This document shows positions 17,633-26,416 of a DNA stretch of 48,474 bases, piece by piece; position 1 is the first letter of the stretch, and every line of letters starts with the position of its first letter. Under the pieces are notes generated by a model that had not been told where the DNA came from, searched no databases, and saw nothing but the letters and a program-made list of their open reading frames with translations. Location: the NCBI GenBank assembly GCA_905198745.1, contig CAJKDU010000016.1, forward strand, positions 1 to 48,474, written 5' to 3'. The stretch comes from an uncultured Prevotella sp. (GTDB taxonomy: Bacteria; Bacteroidota; Bacteroidia; Bacteroidales; Bacteroidaceae). A program made the position numbers and the translations under genes.

Positions 17633-20095
17633 ATGAACATTTCTTATAAGTGGCTTAAAGAATACGTTGATTTCGACCTTACGGCGCAGCAAGTGTGCGA
17701 TGCGCTGACCTCATGCGGACTCGAAGTCGATGCACTCGAAGAAGTACAAAGCATCAAGGGTGGACTCAAAGGACTTTATGTAGGCAAGGTGCTTACATGC
17801 GAGATGCACCCCAATTCGGACCATCTTCATGTTACAACCGTTGACCTCGGTCGCGAGACTCCTTCGCAGATTGTCTGTGGTGCGCCCAATGTGGCTGCCG
17901 GACAGAAGGTTATCGTGGCAGACCTGGGCTGCGTGCTCTATGACGGCGACAAGGAATTTGTCATCAAGAAATCTAAGCTCCGCGGTGTGGAGTCGTGTGG
18001 AATGATCTGTGCCGAGGATGAAATAGGCGTGGGATGTGACCATGCCGGCATCATCGTGCTGCCGGAAGACACACCGGTGGGCATGCCTGCAGCAGAATAT
18101 TATCACCTGGAGAGTGACTGGCTCATCGAGATTGACATTACGGCCAACCGCGCCGATGCTCTGTCGCACTATGGAGTGGCTCGCGATCTTTATGCGTGGC
18201 TCGTGCAGAACGGCTACAAGACCAGTCTGCACCGTCCTGACTGCAGCGCATTTGCCGTGGACAACCATGACCTGCCTATCGAAGTGACCATCGAGAACAC
18301 TGAGGCTTGCAAGCGCTATGCCTGTGTGAGTATCACAGACTGCGAGGTGAAGGAGTCGCCCGAATGGCTTCAGAACAAACTCCGTACCATTGGCTTGCGC
18401 CCTATCAACAACATCGTGGACATTACCAACTACATTATGATGGCATATGGCCAGCCTCTGCACTGCTTTGATGCCGACATGGTGAAAGGTCATCACATCA
18501 TCGTGAAAGACCAGAACGAGGGCAAGAAGTTTGTCACCCTCGATGGGGAAGAGCATACTTTGGGCGAGCATGACCTTGCTATCTGCAACGAGGAAGAGCC
18601 TATGTGTATAGCCGGCGTGTTCGGCGGAAAGGGTAGTGGTACCTATGAGAACACTAAGAATGTAGTGCTCGAAAGTGCCTATTTCCATCCCACATGGATT
18701 CGCAAGAGTGCGCGCCGCCATGGCCTGAGCACCGACGCCTCGTTCCGCTTTGAACGTGGCATCGACCCCAACGGCACCATCTATGCCCTCCAGCAGGCAG
18801 CCATCCTGTGCAAGGAACTTGCAGGCGGCAAGGTGTCGATGGAAATCAATGACGTGTATCCAAACAAGATGAACGACTTTGAGGTGAACCTCGACTATCA
18901 ATATGTAGATACACTCATCGGTAAGCACATTGGCAAGGACACCATCAAGAGTATCGTCACTTCGCTGGAGATGAAAATAGAGGAAGAGTCAGAACAGGGA
19001 CTCAAACTTCTTGTACCCGCTTATCGCGTGGATGTACAGCGCCCCTGTGACGTGGTGGAGGACATTCTCCGCATCTATGGCTACAACAACGTGGAGATTC
19101 CACAGCAGCTCAAGAGCTGTCTCACTATTGAAGGAGAGGAAGACAAGAAGCACCGTCTGGAGAATCTCATCGGAGAACAGCTCGTGGGATGTGGCTTTAG
19201 CGAAATCATGAACAACTCGCTCACCAAGGGTGCTTACTACGAGGAACTCAACCATTGGCATCCGGAGAACTGCGTGCGGGTGATGAATCCGCTGAGCGCA
19301 GACTTGAGCGTGATGCGCCAGACTCTGATTTTTGGCGGACTGGAGAGCATTGTGCGCAATGCCAATCGTAAAAACGGAAACCTTCGCTTCTTTGAGTTCG
19401 GCAACTGCTACCAGTTCCATCCCGAGAAGAAAAACAATGAAGACCCCATCAAAGCTTATACGGAAGACAGTCACCTGGGCATTTGGGTGACCGGTAAGCG
19501 TGTGGAAGGCAGTTGGGCACATGCCGACGAAGCCAGCTCGTTCTATGAACTGAAGGCGTATGTGGACAACATTCTCGCCCGTATTGGCGTGCCGCAGGGC
19601 GTTCTTGTGGTTCAGAAGAGCACCAATGATGCTTTCTCCAAGGGCCTCACGCTGACCAACCGCGGTGGCAAGGTGCTTGTTGATATGGGTATTGTGAGCA
19701 AGAAACTCCAGCACAAGTTCGACATTTCAAGCGAAGTATACTATGCAGACCTCAACTGGACTGGTCTGATGAAAGCCATCCAGAAGAGCAATGTACATTT
19801 CCACGAAATCAGCAAGTATCCTGCTGTGAGCCGCGACCTGGCCCTGTTGCTCGACAAGAACGTGGAGTTTGCCCAGATTGAAGAGATTGCCCGCCAGACA
19901 GAGAAGAAGTTGCTCAAGAAGGTGGAACTCTTTGATGTGTATGAGGGAAAGAATCTGCCCGCAGGCAAGAAGAGCTATGCCGTGAACTTCATCCTCCAGG
20001 ATGAGCAGAAGACACTCAACGACAAGCAGATTGAGGCCATTATGAAGAAACTCATTCACAACCTCACTACCAAGCTCAACGCAGAACTTAGATAA
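17633..20095 (+). CDS. pheT: Phenylalanine--tRNA ligase beta subunit
   Basis: The 820-residue beta chain pairs with PheS (not in the window) to charge tRNA-Phe. It has an N-terminal tRNA-binding EMAP-like domain (about 40-155; CEMHPNSDHLHVTTVDLG), B3/B4 editing domain (MMAYGQPLHCFDAD), B5 domain, catalytic-like core (FRFERGIDPNG; ending about 690) and a C-terminal ferredoxin-fold anticodon-binding domain (FHEISKYPAVSRDLALLLDK). The length fits the family. The frame is open to 17486, but the promoter lies inside that stretch and MNISYKWLKEYVDFDLT is the conserved start. A YebC-family gene follows after 43 bases, probably in the same transcript. Confidence 0.97.
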   Translation: MNISYKWLKEYVDFDLTAQQVCDALTSCGLEVDALEEVQSIKGGLKGLYVGKVLTCEMHPNSDHLHVTTVDLGRETPSQIVCGAPNVAAGQKVIVADLGCVLYDGDKEFVIKKSKLRGVESCGMICAEDEIGVGCDHAGIIVLPEDTPVGMPAAEYYHLESDWLIEIDITANRADALSHYGVARDLYAWLVQNGYKTSLHRPDCSAFAVDNHDLPIEVTIENTEACKRYACVSITDCEVKESPEWLQNKLRTIGLRPINNIVDITNYIMMAYGQPLHCFDADMVKGHHIIVKDQNEGKKFVTLDGEEHTLGEHDLAICNEEEPMCIAGVFGGKGSGTYENTKNVVLESAYFHPTWIRKSARRHGLSTDASFRFERGIDPNGTIYALQQAAILCKELAGGKVSMEINDVYPNKMNDFEVNLDYQYVDTLIGKHIGKDTIKSIVTSLEMKIEEESEQGLKLLVPAYRVDVQRPCDVVEDILRIYGYNNVEIPQQLKSCLTIEGEEDKKHRLENLIGEQLVGCGFSEIMNNSLTKGAYYEELNHWHPENCVRVMNPLSADLSVMRQTLIFGGLESIVRNANRKNGNLRFFEFGNCYQFHPEKKNNEDPIKAYTEDSHLGIWVTGKRVEGSWAHADEASSFYELKAYVDNILARIGVPQGVLVVQKSTNDAFSKGLTLTNRGGKVLVDMGIVSKKLQHKFDISSEVYYADLNWTGLMKAIQKSNVHFHEISKYPAVSRDLALLLDKNVEFAQIEEIARQTEKKLLKKVELFDVYEGKNLPAGKKSYAVNFILQDEQKTLNDKQIEAIMKKLIHNLTTKLNAELR

Positions 20096-20138
20096 CAAGA
20101 AACAAGTAAAACAAAACAAACATAACAGATTTTTTCCA

Positions 20139-20882
20139 ATGGGAAGAGCATTTGAATATCGTAAAGCTACGAAGCTTAAGAGATGGGGCCACATGGCCAA
20201 GACTTTCACCAAGTTGGGCAAGCAGATTGCCATAGCCGTTAAGGCCGGCGGTCCGGAACCCGAGAACAACCCTACGCTGCGTGCCATCATCGCCAACTGC
20301 AAGCGCGAGAACATGCCGAAGGATAACATTGCACGTGCCATCAAGAACGCAATGGGCAAGGACCAGAGCGACTATAAAGAGGTAACCTATGAAGGATATG
20401 GACCTCACGGAGTGGCAGTGTTTGTTGACACACTGACCGACAACACGACACGTACTGTGGCTGACGTGCGTTCGGTGTTCAACAAATTCAACGGAAATCT
20501 CGGCACCACAGGTTCGCTTTCGTTCCTCTTCGACCATAAGGCAGTGTTCACTTTCAAGAAGAAAGATGGACTTGATATGGACGAGATGATTCTCGATCTC
20601 ATTGACTATGGTGTGGAAGACGAGTTTGACGAGGACGAGGAAACAAGTGAAATCACTATCTATGGTGCACCTACAAGCTTCGGCGAGATTCAGAAGCACC
20701 TTGAGGCTGAGGGCTTTGAGGTGACAGGTGCTGAGTTTACCTACATTCCTAACGACCTCAAGGACGTAACTCCTGAGCAGCGTGAGACTCTTGACAAGAT
20801 GATAGAGAAGCTTGAGGAGTTCGACGACGTGCAGAATGTTTACACCAACATGAAGCCAGAAATGGGTGGCGAGGAGGAGTAA
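20139..20882 (+). CDS. YebC/PmpR-family protein
   Basis: The 247-residue protein has the complete YebC fold: the basic N-terminal domain MGRAFEYRKATKLKRWGHMAK, a middle domain with MPKDNIARAIKNA and YEGYGPHGVAVFV, and a C-terminal domain ending in DVQNVYTNM. Family members act as DNA-binding regulators or, as shown more recently for several homologues, help ribosomes pass stalling sequences such as proline runs. The start of this version (GRAFEYRKA rather than GHNKWSKI) is the variant common in Bacteroidota. It is followed by a strong terminator. Confidence 0.93.
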   Translation: MGRAFEYRKATKLKRWGHMAKTFTKLGKQIAIAVKAGGPEPENNPTLRAIIANCKRENMPKDNIARAIKNAMGKDQSDYKEVTYEGYGPHGVAVFVDTLTDNTTRTVADVRSVFNKFNGNLGTTGSLSFLFDHKAVFTFKKKDGLDMDEMILDLIDYGVEDEFDEDEETSEITIYGAPTSFGEIQKHLEAEGFEVTGAEFTYIPNDLKDVTPEQRETLDKMIEKLEEFDDVQNVYTNMKPEMGGEEE

Positions 20883-20924
20883 TCCTTCTGTTTCCCAGTT
20901 CTTTCGGAACAAAGTTATCATATT

Positions 20925-20975
20925 AAGGCGGTTCGCCGGTCACTCATTGACCCAGGCGAGCCGCCTTTGTTTTTA
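20925..20975 (+). terminator. Terminator after the YebC-family gene
   Basis: A 13-bp stem, AAGGCGGTTCGCC (20925-20937) with GGCGAGCCGCCTT (20955-20967), contains one G-U pair and is followed by TGTTTTTAT. Confidence 0.85.
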
Positions 20976-21059
20976 TGAGAAAGCAACGTGCTGTTCTTAC
21001 TCTATCTTGACGCGTGGTGGTGAAGGGAAGGGGTGGCAGCCGTAGAAACGCTCATCCGG

Positions 21060-21478
21060 GATGCACTCTAAGGCAAATAATCCCTAAAGCTATGGCTATA
21101 TTTGTTGAGCAGCAACACGCTCAGAGGATGCACTCTAAGGCAAATAATCCCCCAAGCTACGGCTATATTTCTTGAGCAGCAATATGTTCAGAAGATGCAC
21201 TCTAAGGCAAATAATCCCTAAAGCTATGGCTATATTTCTTGATCAGCAACATGTTCGGAGGATGCACTCTAAGGCAAATTATTCCCAAACTATGGCTATA
21301 TCTCTTGATCAGCAACATGTTCAGAGGATGCACTCTAAGGCAAATTATTCCCAAACTATGGCTATATCTCTTGATCAGCAACATGTTCAGAGGATGCACT
21401 CTAAGGCAAATACCACCTAAAGCAAGGGTTGTTTCTTGGGCAGCAACACGGCTCAGAGGATGCATTCTTAAGGCAAAT
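21060..21478. repeat. Tandem repeat, 66-67 bp unit, six full copies and a partial seventh
   Basis: Units begin with GATGCACTCTAAGGCAAAT at 21060, 21127, 21194, 21261, 21327 and 21393, and a variant (GATGCATTCTTAAGGCAAAT) starts at 21459. The first three intervals are 67 bases and the last three 66. Each unit carries a GCTAyGGCTATAT core and a GAkCAGCAACAyGyTC segment. Copies 4-6 are nearly identical, while the outer ones diverge. The unit length is not a multiple of three at 67, and no convincing gene runs through, so this is a non-coding satellite-like array between two terminators. Confidence 0.9.
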
Positions 21479-21486
21479 AAAACGAA

Positions 21487-21529
21487 AAGCGCTCCGCTTA
21501 ACTCTTTGTGCAGAGTAAGCGGAGCGCTT
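21487..21529 (-). terminator. Terminator after the C1 peptidase gene
   Basis: The long stem AAGCGCTCCGCTTA-ACTC (21487-21504) with GAGT-AAGCGGAGCGCTT (21513-21529) has one bulged A. On the minus strand it is followed by TTCGTTTTATTTG. Confidence 0.85.
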
Positions 21530-21566
21530 GTTTGTGTGCTATAGGTGTAAGATAGCGTCGGGTATA

Positions 21567-22769
21567 TTAGATGCCGAGCTTCTTGCGGATGTCCTTAGGA
21601 ATGGCGTTCTTATTGACCATGAAGTCCATGGTGTTAGCAGCGATGAAGTTCTTGGTCATATACCAGATACCTTTATAGGCACCTGTCTCGCCCCAAGAGT
21701 TCTTCACCATGTAGTATTCCTTGCCGTTCTGGTCCTTGGCAATGCCGAAGATGAGCATGCCGTGGTCATCGGTAAGTTCCCAGTTGTCGAAGCGCTTCTG
21801 GCGCATTTCCTGTGTGGGCACTACTTCGGGCACCTTGCAGCCCAGGGAGTCGAGAATGCTGGCCTTCTTGGTAGGAGTCATCTTGAGCCAACGTGCCATG
21901 TCGCTACCGGCAAGGCTTTCTGTCTTCTTGGTGTCGATCATGTAGGCGAGCCCCTGGCGTGTGAATCCCTCTTCGCTCACGTCGCCGCCCCATGCGATGG
22001 TGTAGCCGTTCATCACAGCATTGTCGATAATACGCATCATGTCTTCCATAGGCACGTTCCATGAGAGCGGGAAACGCCAGTTGTCCTGCACTTCAACTGC
22101 AAACGAAGTCCAGAAGGGATGGTGTGTGTAGGAGGTGATGCTCACATAGTCGTTCCAGTTCAATCCCAGGCTGGCGGCGAAAGTTTGCGGAGTGTAGCTC
22201 TTGCCTTGGTAGGTGAACTTCTCGGGGCACTTGCCCAGATAAGCGTCGAGGATGCCCTGGAAGCCTACTTTCCACTGTGGAGAAATCTTCTTGGCTGAGC
22301 TCTTGGCCACGGCAGCCACGTAGGGCTCGAGGAGCGAGAAGAACTCGTTGAAGTTGTTCAGGGAGTCACCATAAAGAGAGCCTGGGAAAGGCATGGCGTC
22401 TTCAGGACAGATGCCGTAGTGCTGGAAGACATAGAGAGGGTCGTAGGCTGAACCGCCCTGTGAGAACTGGCAGTCGCCATGGAAGCGCACCACCTGTGTG
22501 GCTCGGTCCATGTATGTCTTGTTGGCCACGAACGACTCGCAGAGGTCGTAGGTCTTGCCTGTCTTCTTCAGGATTTCTGCCTCGAAGAAGGAGAGGGTGG
22601 AATAGTCCCAGCACGTGCCGCTGCGGTTCTGGTCTTTGATGCTGGTAATCTTGTTTTCCTTGACTACTGTGAATACGGGCTTGTTGCTCTTCACAGAGTC
22701 CTTTTTCTGCTCTGCGTTGGCGCCCACGCTCACGAGGGCGAGAAGAGCGATGACTAAAGTCTTTTTCAT
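21567..22769 (-). CDS. Secreted C1-family cysteine peptidase (bleomycin hydrolase-like)
   Basis: The 400-residue protein has a signal peptide (MKKTLVIALLALVSVGANA) and a papain-like domain of the PepC/bleomycin-hydrolase branch. The catalytic Cys is in DQNRSGTCWDYST (Cys53), the His in DDHGMLIFGIA and the Asn in YYMVKNSWGE. Relatives are aminopeptidases or C-terminal processing enzymes; here export suggests peptide breakdown in the periplasm or outside. The frame is open to 22868, but MKKTLV at 22769 starts the signal peptide. It lies 20 bases downstream of an aminopeptidase P gene, so the two probably form a peptide-degradation operon. Confidence 0.93.
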   Translation of the reverse strand: MKKTLVIALLALVSVGANAEQKKDSVKSNKPVFTVVKENKITSIKDQNRSGTCWDYSTLSFFEAEILKKTGKTYDLCESFVANKTYMDRATQVVRFHGDCQFSQGGSAYDPLYVFQHYGICPEDAMPFPGSLYGDSLNNFNEFFSLLEPYVAAVAKSSAKKISPQWKVGFQGILDAYLGKCPEKFTYQGKSYTPQTFAASLGLNWNDYVSITSYTHHPFWTSFAVEVQDNWRFPLSWNVPMEDMMRIIDNAVMNGYTIAWGGDVSEEGFTRQGLAYMIDTKKTESLAGSDMARWLKMTPTKKASILDSLGCKVPEVVPTQEMRQKRFDNWELTDDHGMLIFGIAKDQNGKEYYMVKNSWGETGAYKGIWYMTKNFIAANTMDFMVNKNAIPKDIRKKLGI

Positions 22770-22789
22770 TGCTTGTCTTTGTTTATTGT

Positions 22790-24196
22790 TTATAATATGT
22801 TCTTTTCCATGAATGCCTCCACATCCTTGGGGTGGTAGGGTATGCGGTCCTTGCCGATGAAGCGGCAACCGTCTTTGGTGATGAGTACGTCGTCTTCAAT
22901 GCGGATGCCTCCGAAGTCCTTGTAGGTCTCGAGCAGGTCAAAGTTGATGAATTCCTTGCAGTGGCCGCTTGCCTTCCAGTCGTCTATGAGGGCAGGGATG
23001 AAATAGATGCCCGGCTCGTCGGTCACCACGAAGCCTTCTTCCAGGCGACGTCCCATGCGCAGGCAGTTGGTGCCGAACTGGTCGAGACGAGGCTGTGTCT
23101 CCTCGTCGAAGCCTACGTAGCGCTGGTCGAGCGACTCCATGTCGTGCACGTCCATGCCCATCATGTGTCCCAGTCCGTGTGGCAGGAACATGGCGTGTGC
23201 TCCGGCAGCCACGGCTTCCTCGGTGTCGCCCTTCATGAGGCCGAGTTCCTTGAGGCGGTCTGTCATGAGCTTGCACACGGCCAGGTGCACGTCGAAGTAT
23301 TTCACGCCGGGTTTTGCCACCTTGAGTGTGTAGTCATGGCAAGCCTCCACGATGGAGTAGATTTCCAGCTGGCGCTGGGTGAACTTGCCGCTCACGGGCA
23401 TGGTGCGCGTGTTGTCGGAGCAATAGTTATCCATGGTCTCTGCACCGGCGTCGCACAGGGCGAGTCGTCCAGCCTCGAGCACGTTCATCGATGGATTGCC
23501 ATGCATGATTTCGCCGTGCTGGGTATAGATGGTGGGGAAGCTGACCATGGCTCCGTAGGAGTTGGCTATGCCGTCCACTTGTCCGCCCACGAACTTTTCG
23601 GTCACGCCAGGACGTGTGAGCCGCATGGCCGTGGTGTGCATCTTGTAGCCTATCACGGCGGCACGTTCGAGTTCTTCTATTTCCTGTGCCTCCTTGGTGG
23701 AACGCTGTTTCACGACCGCCTTGATGAGTGCCATGCTTGCCGACTCCTTCTGCTGGTTGGGGTGAATGCCGAGCAGGTCGAATATCTGGAGCTTGATGTC
23801 GTGGCGATAGGGTGGCAGGAAGTGGATGGTGCGCTTCTGTCGCATGGCATCGTTGCAGATGGTTTTCAGGCTGCGCATGGGTGCGGTGCAGCTCACGCCA
23901 GTGCTCTCTGCCATGTCGTGCACGCTCTCCACGGAGCCATACCACACGATGTCGTCGATGTCAATGTCGTCGCCCACCAGGGTCTCTATGTCGTTGTCCA
24001 CGTCGATGATGCCCACCAGGCCGTCACGTTGCAGACCGAAATAGTAGAGGAAAGAAGAGTCTTGGCGGAAGGGATAATATCCGTTTGCAGGGAAATTGCA
24101 AGGCGAATTGTTGTTTCCGAAGAGTATGATGATGCCGCTCTTTACAAGCTTTTTCAGCTCTGCGCGTCGGCTTACGTAGGTCTCTTTGCTAAACAT
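22790..24196 (-). CDS. Xaa-Pro aminopeptidase (M24B)
   Basis: This 468-residue enzyme should release N-terminal residues that precede proline. An N-terminal aminopeptidase P domain (about 1-150) is followed by the pita-bread catalytic domain. Metal-binding residues are visible in order: ALCDAGAETMDNYCSDNTRT (two Asp), HGLGHMMGMDVHD (His), VVTDEPGIYF (Glu) and IRIEDDVLIT (Glu). There is no signal peptide, so it is cytosolic, in contrast to the exported C1 peptidase that follows it. The gene is transcribed divergently from the patatin-like gene, and the two promoters overlap. Confidence 0.95.
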   Translation of the reverse strand: MFSKETYVSRRAELKKLVKSGIIILFGNNNSPCNFPANGYYPFRQDSSFLYYFGLQRDGLVGIIDVDNDIETLVGDDIDIDDIVWYGSVESVHDMAESTGVSCTAPMRSLKTICNDAMRQKRTIHFLPPYRHDIKLQIFDLLGIHPNQQKESASMALIKAVVKQRSTKEAQEIEELERAAVIGYKMHTTAMRLTRPGVTEKFVGGQVDGIANSYGAMVSFPTIYTQHGEIMHGNPSMNVLEAGRLALCDAGAETMDNYCSDNTRTMPVSGKFTQRQLEIYSIVEACHDYTLKVAKPGVKYFDVHLAVCKLMTDRLKELGLMKGDTEEAVAAGAHAMFLPHGLGHMMGMDVHDMESLDQRYVGFDEETQPRLDQFGTNCLRMGRRLEEGFVVTDEPGIYFIPALIDDWKASGHCKEFINFDLLETYKDFGGIRIEDDVLITKDGCRFIGKDRIPYHPKDVEAFMEKNIL

Positions 24197-24233
24197 GTCT
24201 TGTCTATATTATGGTTTAACGTATATTTTGCTT

Positions 24234-24274
24234 GCAAAGTTAAGCATTATTATGCAGATATTTACTAACTTTGC
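24234..24274. promoter_or_regulatory. Divergent promoters of the aminopeptidase P and patatin genes
   Basis: TAACTTTGC occurs on the minus strand (24242-24234, for pepP) and on the plus strand (24266-24274, for the patatin-like gene). The two -7 boxes are separated by only 23 bases, so each polymerase site covers the other's -33 region and the promoters should compete. Confidence 0.6.
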
Positions 24275-24294
24275 AGCAAATTTATAGAGTTTTT

Positions 24295-25146
24295 ATGCAT
24301 ATTGATCGAAACACTGGTCTTGTTTTGGAGGGCGGAGGTATGCGCGGCGTGTTCACCAGCGGTGTGCTCGACGGGTTTATGAAGCATGAGTTGTATTTCC
24401 ACTATGTGGTGGCGGTGTCGGCAGGCGCATGCAATGGCCTTTCCTACATGAGTCGCCAACCCAGGCGTGCACGCATTTCCAATATTGACTATCTGGCTCG
24501 CTATCAGTACATTGGGCTGCGGCATCTTGTGACACAAGGTTGCATCTTCGACCGAGAACTGCTTTACGACAAGTTTCCCAACAAACTCCTTCCCTACGAC
24601 TACGACACGTATTTTGCCAATCCTGCCATCTTTGAAATGGTCTCCACCGACTGTCTCACCGGCCAGGCTTGCTATCTCACTGAGCGTAGCGGCAACCGCC
24701 AGCGCCTGCTCGACATTGTGCGGGCAAGCAGTTCGTTGCCCTACGTGAGCAAGATTGTGTGGGTAGATGGGGTGCCGATGCTCGACGGAGGCATCGTGGA
24801 CAGTGTGCCCGTGATGCGCGCCATGGAGCAGGGACACAGCAAGAACGTGCTTGTGCTCACCCGCAACAAAGGCTACCGCAGTACGGGCCGTGACTACAAA
24901 ATCCCCAAGTTCGTCTATAAAAAGTATCCTCGTCTGCGTGTGGCATTGAGCCATCGCATCGAGGCTTACAACCGCCAGCTTGACATGATAGACCAGCTGG
25001 AAGCGAGCGGTCAGGTGGTGTGCATCCGCCCGGAGCGGCCGCTCGAGGTGGGGCGCATAGAGAAGGATACCGCTAAACTGGAGCGTCTCTACGAAGAAGG
25101 ATTCCAGTTGGGCGAACGCTTCTGCGAGGAGTATTGGGGAAAATAA
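24295..25146 (+). CDS. Patatin-like phospholipase
   Basis: The 283-residue protein has the patatin signature: oxyanion loop GGGMRGVFTSGVLD (about 12-25), a nucleophile elbow in VVAVSAGACNG and the catalytic Asp in LDGGIVDSVP. The elbow reads A-V-S-A-G rather than the textbook G-x-S-x-G, a conservative change at the first glycine. No signal peptide is seen, so it probably acts on membrane lipids from the cytosol. It resembles the bacterial YjjU/RssA-like group. A TTG eight codons upstream lies inside the -7 box, so the ATG at 24295 is the start. Confidence 0.92.
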   Translation: MHIDRNTGLVLEGGGMRGVFTSGVLDGFMKHELYFHYVVAVSAGACNGLSYMSRQPRRARISNIDYLARYQYIGLRHLVTQGCIFDRELLYDKFPNKLLPYDYDTYFANPAIFEMVSTDCLTGQACYLTERSGNRQRLLDIVRASSSLPYVSKIVWVDGVPMLDGGIVDSVPVMRAMEQGHSKNVLVLTRNKGYRSTGRDYKIPKFVYKKYPRLRVALSHRIEAYNRQLDMIDQLEASGQVVCIRPERPLEVGRIEKDTAKLERLYEEGFQLGERFCEEYWGK

Positions 25147-25178
25147 CTTGTTTGTAAGGCTTTATTTTCCTTGTTTTA

Positions 25179-25212
25179 TTTTGCAGGAACGAAATATTTA
25201 ACCTATATTTGC
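25179..25212 (+). promoter_or_regulatory. Promoter of the CD225-DUF2752-TM2 operon
   Basis: TTTTG (25179-25183) and TATATTTGC (25204-25212) are separated by 20 bases, a good Bacteroidota promoter. It implies a leader of about 80 nt before the first gene. Confidence 0.7.
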
Positions 25213-25298
25213 ACGAACTAAAACCAATGTGTGACAAGAGCGAAACGACCAGACTCTTGTTTGCGCCAATACAAACCAAATGGTCAGTTATAATTACT

Positions 25299-25598
25299 AT
25301 GGAACAAGAAAACCTTTATCAGCAGTCAGAACATCAGTTGGAAGACCAGCAGCCAGTCAAGCCGGACAACAATCTTGTGATGGCTATTGTCTGCACGGTG
25401 TGTTGTTGTCTGCCGTTTGGCATTGTGGGCATTGTCAAAGCCTGTAGGGTAAATTCCCTTTGGCTTGCCAAACAGTATGACGCCGCCATTCTCGAAGCCC
25501 AGTCTGCCCGTAAGTGGAGCCTGATAGGAATTGTCTGCGGTGTGGTTATTTCAATTATTTATGTCATCCTCTACGGTGCGGCCCTGGCAAATCAGTAG
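25299..25598 (+). CDS. CD225/dispanin-family small membrane protein
   Basis: The 99-residue protein has a Gln/Glu-rich N-terminus and two membrane spans (about 28-50 and 75-97). The first span carries the CD225 pattern NLVMAIVCTVCCCLPFGIVGIV, then KACRVNSLWLAKQYDAAILEAQSARKWSLIGI, typical of bacterial dispanins. Eukaryotic relatives include IFITM proteins; bacterial functions are not established. The ATG at 25299 lies after a good promoter; upstream in-frame codons precede the likely transcript start. It is first in a three-gene operon of small membrane proteins. Confidence 0.88.
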   Translation: MEQENLYQQSEHQLEDQQPVKPDNNLVMAIVCTVCCCLPFGIVGIVKACRVNSLWLAKQYDAAILEAQSARKWSLIGIVCGVVISIIYVILYGAALANQ

Positions 25599-25962
25599 CA
25601 AATACGTTTATCTCGCATTGGGTGTTATGGCCTTGGTCGTGCTTGGAATGTTCAATCCCTCAGACTACTGGTTTTGGCCGAAATGCCCTGTAAAGTTGCT
25701 GACAGGCTTGAATTGTCCCGCCTGCGGAATCCAACGTTTCCTGCATGCTTTCTTGAAGGGAGATTTCTCAGAGGCTTGTCACTATAACTTTTATTTGATC
25801 TACGCTTTGCCTTTTGCTTTGGCCAATGTGCTGTGTTACTATCTGCCCCAGGTAAGACTGAAGGAGAAATTGCAGGATGTGCTCGAATGTAAATGGTCGC
25901 TCTATTTCTACGTGGCATCGTTTCTTCTTTGGTTTGTGGTTAGAAATTTATTGAAGATATAG
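25561..25962 (+). CDS. DUF2752-family membrane protein
   Basis: This protein of about 133 residues has three membrane spans and the DUF2752 core: CPVKLLTGLNCPACGIQRFLHAFLKGDF, a Cys-rich loop (CP..CG..R), after the first span. The start is uncertain because the coding region overlaps the end of the CD225 gene. The ATG at 25561 gives a 38-base overlap, a GTG at 25576 is an alternative, and the ATG at 25627 would remove the first span. The function is unknown. Bacteroidota often place DUF2752 proteins next to TM2 and CD225 proteins, as here. Confidence 0.85.
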   Translation: MSSSTVRPWQISSKYVYLALGVMALVVLGMFNPSDYWFWPKCPVKLLTGLNCPACGIQRFLHAFLKGDFSEACHYNFYLIYALPFALANVLCYYLPQVRLKEKLQDVLECKWSLYFYVASFLLWFVVRNLLKI

Positions 25963-25964
25963 AT

Positions 25965-26303
25965 ATGGACAATTCTCAAGTAGACAATTTGCTTGCCGTT
26001 TATGGCGGGCGTTTTCCTGTGGAAGCAATGGATTGCGTCAGGAAAGAGCTGCGTTACATGGATTATCACACGGCATCACTTTATCTTGCCCAAACCAAGG
26101 ACCCCATCATAGCTTTGATTCTTTCACTGTTGTTGGGAGGTTGTGGTGTCGACAGGCTTTATATTGGCTGTATCACAACTGGTATATTGAAACTTGTCAC
26201 TTGTGGAGGCTTTGGCATCTGGTATTTGGTTGACTTGTTTCTCATCATGGATGCTACCAAACAGAAAAACCTGGATAGAATATTAGGGAATGTGCTGCCG
26301 TAG
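25965..26303 (+). CDS. TM2-domain membrane protein
   Basis: The 112-residue protein has a soluble N-terminal half and a TM2 domain: KDPIIALILSLLLGGCGVDRLYIG, then TGILKLVTCGGFGIWYLVDLFLIM. The DRLYxG and D-x-x-x-I/M motifs of the family are present. It begins two bases after the DUF2752 stop and closes the operon. The role is unknown; the conserved grouping suggests a membrane complex, which is inference. Confidence 0.88.
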   Translation: MDNSQVDNLLAVYGGRFPVEAMDCVRKELRYMDYHTASLYLAQTKDPIIALILSLLLGGCGVDRLYIGCITTGILKLVTCGGFGIWYLVDLFLIMDATKQKNLDRILGNVLP

Positions 26304-26416
26304 TGTAGATTCGCAGTGAGGAGAATGTGGGGGAGCCTGTGGCTTCCTTTCTCTTCAGGGCATGGAACGCCATTCCTGAATTGATACTCTTGTCCGGATG
26401 CGGCAGGCTTGTCTCG

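Noticed and set aside
17711..18928. 405-codon minus-strand ORF opposite pheT
   Set aside because: Shadow of a conserved essential gene; no domains.
21060..21478. CRISPR array
   Set aside because: The 66-67 bp units follow each other directly with no unique spacers, and no cas genes are present.
21172..21544. Repetitive short ORFs through the tandem array
   Set aside because: They exist only because the 66-bp copies keep frame; earlier 67-bp copies break it, and there is no promoter or start context.
22832..24268. 478-codon plus-strand ORF opposite the aminopeptidase P gene
   Set aside because: The text is His/Ala/Val-rich with no motifs, a typical antisense shadow of a GC3-rich gene.
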